Shown here: positions 24,601 through 36,400 of the stretch, piece after piece
Layout of the letters: each line of letters begins with the position of its first letter
How positions within the stretch are numbered: position 1 is the first letter of the stretch
Origin: Oegoconia quadripuncta
Lineage: Eukaryota > Arthropoda > Insecta > Lepidoptera > Autostichidae
Reading direction: 5' to 3'
DNA: 64,000 nt
NCBI GenBank assembly: GCA_949316235.1
Contig: OX438745.1
Coordinates: 8,747,001-8,811,000 of the forward strand
Position numbers and translations under genes: made by a program
Notes under the pieces: generated by a model
What the model was told of the DNA's origin: nothing
The model's input: only the letters and a program-made list of their open reading frames with translations
Databases searched by the model: none

Positions 24601-27435
24601 TAAGTAATTATCGCGTGCGATATCGGGCGATATCCGCTGCGAAGTTGCAAAACATGACATGACAAAAGTATTTTAGTGAAAACGGGGCTTTAGGTGTAAC
24701 CGAAGAAGGCAGACTAGACTATACGAGGGCAGGCTTGATGAGATGAACAACTATTCCCCAGGAATCAGAAGTAGAATTCGATCAAAAAATTTCCGATTAC
24801 CCATACAAAGTAAACCATTCTGAAATCACCTTTATTAGTATGGGAGTGCAATAATTTTTGGCTGGTGACTTCACTCCTGATTAAGAACAATTATCCACCA
24901 GGAACCATAGCCGAATTCGGCCGAAAAGTCTTGGAACTCCATACTAAATGCGGTTTCAGAAAGGTTTACTTTGTATCAATTGTCGAATTTTGATCGAATC
25001 CGGCTATGGTTCCTAGAGGAAATTTCATCGTAATCAACATTGGAGTCACTAGTAAACATAAATTATTTATATATTTGGTTTAAAAAAGCATAAAAGGGAT
25101 GAGATGAATAACGGCTTCATTGAACCCTAATACTAAATGACAAATTTTCTAAAGATTAATTTACTAAAAGCAAGAACAAATGTTTTAATGCAACATAATT
25201 TGCTCGACGTGTTCGTTCAAACTATAGATAGTGTCGACCTAGAGCTATCCGCCGAGTGCGCGCTTCTCTTGTTTCATTCTATCACGTAGCACCCGTAGAG
25301 GTCGTGTCGTAGCCGATTGCTACGCCGCTACCACGTGTAAATTATCAATTTTATTCCAACAATTTTATTTTCAAATATCGGTATGGTAAAAACTTTCTGA
25401 TAAAATTATTATTTCAGGTGAGGTTAGTCCTAGAATAAATAAATTTTGAATCCCCAGGTGTTATATGTTTGACGGCATTGTACGTGTGTGTCCAGTGTTT
25501 ATTAGGACAAATCACAGTAAGTGGTCCGATTTGAGGTTTCTTTTATGGAACAGATTGTTAGCCATATTTGATGAAAATCGGTTAAGCCGGTTCGAAAATA
25601 TTTAGCTTATAACACAGTTGGTTTGGCTTATTACGTAGCTAGAGGTGATGACATCATTTGTTTCTAAATTCACATTTCAGAGTTATTTATGGATTTAAAA
25701 GAATTATGTAAGTCGGACTATGAAGTATTTTCTGTAGCTCACTTCTAACTTGCAAGTAATAAAAACATAGAAATCTGTTCAGCTTGCGTTTTTCACCTTT
25801 CAGTAACATTAAAAAAAAGATGATCCATTGAACTAAAATATGAGATGGAAATTTAATAACTGGCCTAATTTATTCATTGAACTTCATTCTAGTGGATGAT
25901 AATCTAACTAATATTATAAATGCGAAAGTTTGGATTATTGTTTGTTGATCAATCACGGCAAATACGGTTGAACGGATTTGGATGAAATGCGCCTTCGCCT
26001 GCGTGGATTAACGTTATCGCGTAATGTTTTTTATACCGCGAGAAGTACTCAATTTATCGGGATTAAGAATATCCTATGTCTTAATCCAGGGTATTTTCTA
26101 CCTATATAGCAAATTTCATCCATATCCGTTCAGCCGTTTCACCGTAATTGAGCAACAAATAAACAAACAATCAAATAAACAAACGTAAACATCCAAACTG
26201 TCGCATTTATAATATTAGTTAGCTTAATACAAAGTGAATGTTAAGCGCAATGTTGATAAAACCGGACTGGTCCTAAGCCATGTGATGTCTAATCGCCCCT
26301 TAAGGTTGTATTTTATTGTAAATAAATAAATAAATATAAATATTTTTGCACATACACACAGCGCCATCCAGTTCCACATTAAGCAACTAGGCTTGTGTTA
26401 TAGATACCAGGCCCCTATTTCACCAAGTTGACAATTGTCAGCGACATATGTCGGCTGACAATTCGACATATATGTCGCTGACAATTGTCAACGGACAGGT
26501 GACAAATGACAATATCGTAAATTATTTCGTATAGAAAAGCTTATAAACATGACAGGCATTTTGTGACAATTGTCCTTATCTCAATCAAATGACAATTATG
26601 TTGTGAAACAAGAATCATTTTTTGAACTCGACATATTTGTAGATTTGTCGGTAATTGTTGACATGAGATCGAGGCTGTGTCAGGCTAGCGTGACAATTGT
26701 AGTGTTTTCGTTGTTAATTACAAAATGGCTCTCCGTGAAAGCAGCAGTAGTGACAGTGATAGTGATTTAGATGAGTTCGCATATAGGAGAATATATAGGG
26801 AACGAATAAATTTCTCCTTTGACATTACTGAATTAGCGTTTTAAGGAAAAATTTCGAATTAGTAAAACCAGTGTCGAATACTTAATAAATGAAATCGGTG
26901 CGGTTATATTTTTTTGACAATTGTCGCACCTGTCAACTTGGTGAAATAGGGGCCTGGTGGTTGATAAACTACACAAATACTTTTTTTGTTAATAAATACA
27001 CATATAAATGAAAAACATCCATAACTCGGGAACATATGTCTCTGTATTCATCATACAAACATATGCCCCTAGCGGGATTCGAAATCGCGACCTTTTGGTA
27101 TGGCAGCAGAATTTCTAACCACCACACCAAACAGGGCGTCATTATTAAACCAATTGTGACATATTAGTATTAAGAGTATATTATAATTTGCACTAATCTT
27201 ATTATAATTCTATTCCTGTCATATAGTCTCTTCTATAGAACATAAGCGTAACCCTTTCACTGGTGAAAACGTGAAGAATTTAATCTCACTGTTGGAATTT
27301 TTACAATAAACAAGTTCGATGTTATTCGCGATATTGGTCAGCTTTTTTAACTTCCAAAAACAAATTGATGGATATTATTAGTTTGAAACCTATACCTGTT
27401 GGAATGAAATATAATACACATAAATTAAAATTAAA

Positions 27436-27466
<31 letters not shown>

Positions 27467-30400
27467 AATTATATCTAGATTTTTCGCCGCGACTTCGCCT
27501 GCGTTTAATTTGTTTATCCCACGGGATCTACTCACTTTATCCAGATAAAAATATCCTATGTTTAACCCAGCGTATATTCTTCTACCTATATATAACAAAT
27601 TTTATCCAAATTCATTCATTCGTATCGCCGTGCAACAACAAACAAACAAACTTTCAAATTTATAATATTAGTTAGACTATAGAGAGATAAAATACTTCAC
27701 TTAAAGTAAGGTTATGAGGCATATTAATGTTATTTACTCGGTATTTCTTTTTGGGTATTTATTTATATATATATTATTTTTTTATAAAATAATTTTCAAA
27801 TGTTGTGTACACTATTTTCAGCCCAATCTAATAAACACTATGTATCTCTAAGGTTTACTAGTAGAAAACTCTATCGGAGTTAAACTCGCCTTTGTACATT
27901 TTATATACAATGCATATTTCAGTAACAATTTTGTGTACAATAAAGATATTAAGATAAGATATTAAGATAAAATAAATTGTACATATTAATTATCTTTAAC
28001 AGAGTTTCACATGGCCGAGTCGGGCGTTCTAAATTTTCAATTTGTGTTATTTTTTAGTTTCTTTTAATCGCCTATACATAATATACTCTCGCCTATTTCC
28101 CATTGGGGTAGGCAGAGACTATTGATTTCCATTTACAACAATCCTGACATACTACTTACCCTTCTTCCACTCTTATCAAAGCTTCATACATACTCGTCGG
28201 TTAGGTTGACCGCACCTGACCTTTTGTGAGTACGTCAGTCAGTCACGTGATTGACGTACGTCCTTCTTAGTTGACCTTTACCGACCCTTCCATTCGCGCT
28301 TTCGTTATATATTGCTTTCGTTAATCTCCTTTCACTCATTCCTTCTATTTTTTTTTTTTTTTTTTTTTTTTATATGAGAGAGCGGCAAACGAGCATGCGG
28401 GTCACCTGATGGAAAGTAATCACCGCCGCCCATGGACACCCGCAACACCAAAAGGGTCACAGATGCGTTGCCGGCCTTTGAGGAAGGTGTAGGCTCGCTT
28501 CTTGAAGGTTCCAATGTCGTACTCGTTCGGGAATACCGCTGCCGGAAGTCCGTTCCACAGGGTGGTCGTACGTGGCAAGAAATTTCTTGAGAAACGTACA
28601 GTGGTACACTTCCACTCATCCAGGTGATGTGGATGGAAATTTAATTTTCTCCGAGAAGTGTATCGGTTAAATTGAGCAGCGGGTATTAGCTCGAACAGTT
28701 CTTCAGAACACTCCCCATGAAATATGCGATAGAGAATGCAGAGGGACGCGACGTCTCTTCGCAACGCCAGGGGATCCAGTCGCTCGGTGAGACTCTCTTG
28801 GCCGACAATTCGGACTGCGCGACGTTGAACGCGGTCAAAAGGAAGAAGCTGGTACTGAGGTGCCCCAGCCCATAGGTGAGAACAATACTCCACGTGCGGC
28901 CGAACTTGCGCCTTATAAAGTTGGAGGCGGTGAGCCGGCGTGAAGTAACGAGCCGCTCTACTGAGGACACCTAACTTTTTGGAGGCCAACTTGGCCTTAT
29001 CCTCCAGATGACCGCGGAATTAAACGCTACTGGAGATGTTCACTCCGAGAATCCCAATACTCAGCTTAACGTCAAGGGGAGTGCTCTGAAATTGAAGAGA
29101 CAGGGGAAATGGAATCTTCTTTGCGGTGAATGCGCAAACTTGTGTCTTTTTAGGGTTAAACTTAACTAGGTTGAGAATGCCCCAATTAGAGACTTGGTCT
29201 AGTGAAGTCTCCATTTCAGACACAAGCTTGTCCCGACACTCATCAACGTGCGCCCGAGAAAGATTAGCACGGCCGGCATATAAGGCATCACCCGTACTGT
29301 CATCCGCATAACAATGGAAGTCACAGGTTTGTAACATGTCATTGATATGCAGAAGAAACAGGGTGGGGGATAGTACGCAGCCTTGCGGGACTCCAGCGTT
29401 CACGGGTTTTAACTCAGAGCAAGAACCGTCGACAACGACTTTAATGCTACGTTCCGTGAGAAAGCTGGCAACCCATTTGCAAAAATTCTCGGGCAGCCCA
29501 AAGGAAGGAAGCTTCGAAAGAAGCGCTTTGTGCCATACCCGATCAAAGGCTTTCGCTATGTCCAAACTGACAGCCAACGCCTCGCCCTTGCTCTCTACCG
29601 CCTCCGCCCATCTATGCGTCAAGTAGACAAGAAGATCACCAGCTGATCGACCCCTACGGAATCCGTACTGACGATCATTGAGCAGCTGGTGCTCATCCAA
29701 GTACTGCAAGAGCTGGCGGTTTATAATGCTTTCCATTATTTTGGAGAGCAGGGACGTAATGGCTATAGGTCTGTAGTTTCCTGGATCTGAGCTGTCGCCT
29801 TTTTTAGGGATCGGGTGCACTAAGGCCGTCTTCCAGGAGTTTGGTACTACGCCTGTGGAGTACGAGTGTCGGAACAAACGCGCCAATACCGGAGCCAACT
29901 CTGGAGCACAATTTTTCAGCACAATGGGAGGGATACCGTCAGGCCCACAAGACTTATGAATATCAAGGGAGAAAAGTGCTTTACGCACAGATTTTTGAGT
30001 GAACTGGACTTCCAGCATAGAACTTCCACATTGTGGAATGGTTGGAGGTGGCTTCTCCCCATCATCCAAAGTCGAGTTGGACGCAAAAAGAGATCCCAAA
30101 AGCTCAGCTTTCTCCTTTGCGTCATGAGCCAGTACGTCACCCTCCCTGCGCAGTGGTGGAAAAGAAGGCACACAGAAATTCCCCTGGACAGCTTTGGCAA
30201 GAGACCAAAATGCACGTGTCCCCGAAGGTAGACGGGCCAGCCTTTCACCAATTCTGCCGATGTGCTCTGACTTAGCTTTGGCCACAACTCTTTTGAGGGA
30301 TCTGGAGGCAAAGTTATACTCTTTTTTAAGTTCTTTCGCTTTAGGATCTTTAGCTGCCATTGCAATGGCCCAGGCTTGGAATTACTCCTGCTTTCGACGT

Positions 30401-33400
30401 GACGCCAATTTGCAGGGTAAAGCAAACCAGGGCTGGGACTTTCCACCAACGGGTACCACAGAACTTGGAACAAAAAGTTCCATTCCCTGGAGCACCACGT
30501 CGGCGACAGAATCGGCAATGGCGTTGGAATCCACTAGCGAGAAGCAAACCTGCCCCCATGGGTAGGATGAAAAGAACATCCGCATCCCATCCCAATCTGC
30601 TGACCTATAGTGCCAAACACGACGGCAGCCCGTGGTACGGGACGGTATGTGGCGCGTGAGTGGCACTACGCTCCGAATTAGACAATGGTCAGAGGAGCCC
30701 AGTGGGGCATCGACAGTGACCTGATAGCCGCTCGGATTTGAGGTCAGCAGGAGATCCAACAGTGAAGGTGTATGGTCTTCCACATCTGGAATTCGCGTAT
30801 GCGAAGGGACCACCTGTGTCAGACCATAGGCCAAAGCAAAGTTATGGAGAGATCTACCCGCGTGGTCAGTTTTTTGTGACCCGAGCCATTCAGAGTGATG
30901 GGCGTTGAAATCGCCCAGAAGTACAATCACAGCGGATGGGATCTCTCGTAGCACGGAATCAGTTGCCGCTTCGAGGTGCTCAAGGAGTCGGTCGGTTTCG
31001 GAGTCACCGCTGTGGGATCTGTATAGGCACGCGTAAACACGGGGATGGTCGTCACAGTTTACGCACAGCCAGATGATAGACAGATCCCTACCTTCAAGGT
31101 TGCCCAGACGGCGGACGCAGACATCGCCCCTGACGTACACGCATACACCTGCGCGGGGCACAAATCTATGTTCGATTTTGTACCCGGGGTAATTCAAGTA
31201 TGACGTGTCGGCAGGTGGCGATATCTGAGTCTCCGTCAAAAAGAGCAAGGCCGGCTTTTCCGCCTCGAGGTGATGGTGGACGGAGTTCAGGTTCGAGTGG
31301 ATCCCCCTGATATTGCAAAAGTGCACACGGAGCGCAGGAGGGGGTGCCGTTTGGTTTCTGCTCTTGCCGCAGGCAGGTACGAGCGGATTTTTGCCCACCC
31401 CAGAATACGTAGGGCAGCCTGAGCGATGCTCAGGGAGGGATTCTCCAGCACTGATAGTGCTGGTACCCTCCTGGGGTACTAACTCTTTAAATACCGCTAC
31501 CATTCTGGAGTGAGACTGGGAGATTGGGCCTCCGGCGCCCTCGCTCACCGGACGAAGCGCAGAGGCAAAATGCCACTACTCAGACGTCGGTCTTCTGCGA
31601 GAGGGTGGTACTTCCCCGGTCGAGCCGGCCCATTCATGCTGCAAGCTAAAAGATTACAGCGTGGCTCTACCACTACAAAACTACATTCTATATGCCCAAA
31701 CCACCTTAACATACCTCTTTCTATCGTACTATGTGAACTTGCACGCCACATTCAAAGGAGAAAACAAAATACAATTTATTATATTTATTAAACATACATA
31801 ACTCACTATTCAAAAAGGTGATGTGATTTGCGAACATTAGACAAGTGAGGCCTAGGCAAGTGGCAGCCACGAGAAACCGCCCAGACCAAATGCATCAGTT
31901 TCTTTAAAAAAAGAAGCAAACTGTCCCGATTAGAGTAAATCTTCACATAGCAAGCGATGTGCTGTTGACGAGAACACCACTTTCCATATTTTTTCTTCTC
32001 CAAATTCTGACAAAGTATCCAACAAGTAACAATTTCGTTACAAATTTCCTCACGTTTAAGGAAAACATGTCAAGAAAATCTTTTACGTACGAAAAGTAAC
32101 CCCAATATGTAAAAAGTGGATGAATAATGGCTATTATATTACGAACCTACGCTTTTTCTCTTAGATACGATTTATTATTGTCGGGTATTTGAATTTGTAT
32201 TCACTAATATGATTTTTATACTTAATTGTAATACGCGTAACTCTTTATAAACGGTTCACTATGCAAAACTTAAGCAAGTCGGATCTCTAAATTTTAATGA
32301 TACAAGTTTAAGAGTCTACTTCCAATCCTCTAACACTTCTTATATAAATCGAACGTCGAAAAATACACTACTCTCCAAACATGTATTATGCTGTTTTTTT
32401 ATGCACACCGAGTAAGAAAGAATCTGCATTTGTTTAGGAAAAATTGTGAAATACACAATGTAAATACAAGATATAAAAGTAAACTTGCTGTCCATAGCAG
32501 TCGCTTACACAGTGACTAAGTCATGAAATATTCATAATTTGCCTTTATATAAATTTAAAACAACCATTAAACGGAAACTACGAGTATTTGCCAAAGGCTA
32601 TTATAAAATCTCTGACTATCAGGATGATAAGAATGCGTGGACATGAATCGCTCGGCAATACCCAGTACATTTTATTCTTATTTTTCTTTGTCGAATCATA
32701 AATTTAACAATTATTCCAAATTGTATTTGTATTGACTTATTTAAAAAGAGCAACCCCTGAGTTTCTTGCTCGTTCTTCTCTGGGGAGACTGCCTAGTGAA
32801 TGAGCGATAACTGTATGTCATGAGGATTTCAAATGTTATTCTTATAACAAACGAAATAAAACATTTTTGATTTGATTTGATTTCGTACTTGCCCTCAATC
32901 ACACCTGATGTTAAGTGAAGATGAGGTCGAAGGTGGAAGCGTACTGACCCGGAAACCCCAACACATTTGGGGGACTGGCTATCTTATCTCTGACAACCGA
33001 AACACAACAATGCTGTTAACATTGCTGTTTGGCGGCAGATTTAGATAAGATGGTGGTAGCTAGCCACGCGGACATTTAAAATTCCCTACCACATGTTTTC
33101 TATGTAGGTATGTATCGATTTATTACAGACGACCGATTGGTGTAGTTGATAGTTGTTTAACTATGTAATGACTGTAAATTTCCCGAAAAATAAAATATCA
33201 ATGTATTTTATCTGTCATTATTTATGGGACTTTGAAAAAACTCTTCCGCAAAAATTGTGTGAAATTTTTGAAAATGTTGTATGTCTTCAGGACAGCCATT
33301 ACGTCCGCAATATTTTTCATTACATATCTTTTTATACTTTCTAACAAATTCCATTGTTCACAGATACGGCCGCTGGGTGACCCGTCGTGTAGCCATCGTC

Positions 33401-36400
33401 ACCATCGCCATGATTTGGCTCCTCGCTGCCCTCGTCAGTTTCCTGCCTATCTCGCTGGGCCTCCACAGGCCGCACGAGGAGTTGGCTGCCACGCAGAGGC
33501 CGCCCAGATACCCCACCTGCGCGCTTGTGTTGACACCCACGTACGCTGTCGTGTCTAGCTGTATATCATTCTACTTGCCATGTATTGTGATGATCAGTAT
33601 ATATTGTAGGTAAGTTTAGTCATCAACGAATTATCATGGTCTAAACGTATTAATTTGACCAGCTCCTAGAGTTTTGTTAAGGAGACTTAAAAGTGGGTTT
33701 CCAGTCCCGATTTATATTTGTACTAGGTCCATGAAGTTACTAACACGAAATGCATTTTATAATTCTTGTATGATACGACTGTTATACAAGTTTATTTATT
33801 GTATACCTTAAACCTGAAATTAGTTTGGTCAGAAGCACATTTAGAACGACAAGTTTCTTCATGAAATTATGATCTATGTTGTCAAGCATGAATTTTGAAT
33901 AAATAAACCAATAGAAGCTAAGGTAAATTGGAGTCCGAATAAATACTCGTACGCACATAATGTTGGTACAATATCTCATCTTAACAATACACAAGGGAAG
34001 AATTCACTAGAATTTTGGAAATTGCGCGTACGTACACTCCAGGCGTGGCAGTTAATTTTAAACTCATACTTTTATGAGGGGTGTGTAATGTATGATATAA
34101 TAACAAAAAATATAATTTTATTAGACATAACACTCACTTCATATAATTTTCAAAAGGCATAAAGTTGTTTAATATAATTTCATTTAGTATAATGTTTACG
34201 AAAAATAACAATCATTTGCTATGACAACACTTGGCATAATAATTATTAAATATAATTATCATTTGTTATAACGTTCATTTCATATAATTACCGCTAGTCA
34301 TAGTGCTCATAGCATATAATTATTGTTTGTGATAATGTTCACTAGACAATTTTCATTTCACATAATGGTCTTTTTATCAAATTCAGACAACAATAAACAA
34401 GTAACACGTGCGAAGCGGATCGGACAGCGAGCGAAGCGAGCTGCGAGATTCGGGCAAATAACTAGAGGAGAGGTTTTTTTTTATGCACGACGGGTTCGTA
34501 CTTGATCTTAATCACACCTGATGTTAAGTGAAAATGAGTTCGAAGGTGGAAGCCTACTGACCCGGAAACCCCAACACATTTGGGGGACTGGCTATCTTAT
34601 CTCTGATAACCGGAATTCAACAATGCTATTAACTTGCTGTTTGGCGGCACACTTAGGTGGTAGCTAGCCAGGCGGACAAATGTCCTACCACCAACCAAAC
34701 CGAGTACTAAACATGTAACACCGCTGGGGTCTAACCTGCGACCTCCGATTTGTAAACCCTATGTTGTTTATCTACGAAAACAATTAATATACTTACATAA
34801 ATTACACAATGTTCTTAAATATTGTTTGTAGATAAGTCATAATTTATGACTAAACAATTCAATAACAATTACATATTTCTATTGTGTATAGAGAGCGTTT
34901 TCAGTGTAAATCCAAAGTAATTACGCGCTTTGCTATTCACTCTGATTCAATTATCTATGGCACAATCAGCTCAGCCACAGACAGAGTACTGTACTAACAC
35001 TCTCAACTTAAGCTTATGAGCTCACGTGACAATCAGTAATACGACTCCATTTTCAATATAAACTAGTGATCTACGCTCTTTCACTTAGGCTGTGGGCACA
35101 CGACCGACAATCGGTGGCCGATTTTTGTCGACAAAAAATTAAATCTACAAATTTCAACATTGAAACGCACACGTCCTACAAAAATTCAGTTATAAAATCG
35201 ATGAATCGGCAGCGAAAAAATCGGTCCGATTTTATCGGAACTAAAAAAATTGTGGCTCATAAAACACATCGATCTACTCGTATAGGCAATTAAAGTTGTA
35301 TGAAAGCAGCTATCAATTTGCTAGAATTACGATGTACCTTCGTATTATGTTGGCGATATAGTTATATCGCTCGATCGTTGCTGATATTTGATTGATTAAT
35401 TAATGTTAATTTGTTAAATATTTATCTGATCCCAAGACTCTGTCACACAGCTTGTTGCACACCACAATTCCACCGAACACACACACACACACTTTACATG
35501 CACTCACACACGTAGGATGCATGAATAAGCGTGTCTCACTCATTAAGTGATGCTTTTTTTACAACATAAATCGGCATTTAATACGACAGTTCGCGAACGA
35601 AGTCCGTGTATAACTGAGTTCCCATTGGTTTCAAATTATCGTTTTAACACCAATGAAGTGGTACCATTTTGATTGTTTCTACGACCCGGTCCATAAGTTA
35701 ACTTAATAGTAACCTAAAGACCTTATGTTTACTCATCACTTAGTTTACAAGGTGGCTCAGGTTCGACCTGTATGCCCAATAACACTCACTGCATTTCCTC
35801 GCTGGATGGCAATATTTATTCTTTTATAAATCAAAAACTTTTTAATCATATAATTCATTACACAGTTGATTTATTTCGTGCCAGCACTTCAAAACGAGTT
35901 TCTACACAATGAAATTCAATTATTCACCATTGTTTTGCTTGAATTTAATTTGGTATGAGGGAACCGAGGGAACATCATCCAATACACGACGTTTTGGCAT
36001 ATTTACATCTCTCTCTATCACCGGTTTCTCTTTCATTAGACGACATGGAATAAAGCTGTGATCCAATTTTCGACAATCCATTGACTCCAAAACGCTCCGA
36101 ATCAACGAATTATCCCTGTACTGTATCACTCAAAATTAAATTGCTTTAATGAATTATATATTTTAAAGAGTTTAAACAACAATGGAGTCTATTAGCTTCA
36201 GACACGCTTAAAACTATATTTAGTATAATTATCGATAGACTATAGCTATCACAATAACGCTAGTTTATATATGTGTCTGTCCACAAATTGAAGTGATGAT
36301 GAAACAAAAACCAGAAGTAATATGCATATCTACGAAAACTTAGCCAGTTTATCTGTACGCTTCAAATATACTTGATATCGAAGGTGGGACGTTTGCAGGC

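Larger units (their letters stand above)
26318..27140 (-). mobile_element. SINE family 1 split by a DNA transposon
   Basis: 26318-26406 and 26958-27140 are the two parts of one antisense SINE. The B box is near 27076-27087 and the 5' end near 27140. Confidence 0.85.
23855..33363 (+). other. Dop1R1 intron 4
   Basis: 9.5 kb, phase 2, the intron richest in mobile elements. 24250-24755 and 25056-25903 hold nothing recognised. Confidence 0.7.

Noticed and set aside
30350..30595. 81- and 200-codon - strand ORFs overlapping the LINE in another frame
   Set aside because: Out of frame with the endonuclease/RT reading and without recognisable motifs.
29126..30659. Several + strand ORFs opposite the LINE
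   Set aside because: They are shadows of the antisense LINE coding sequence and show no domains.
35085..35290. Possible DNA transposon starting ggctgtgggcacacgaccga
   Set aside because: The left end looks like a transposon terminus but I found no matching inverted right end.
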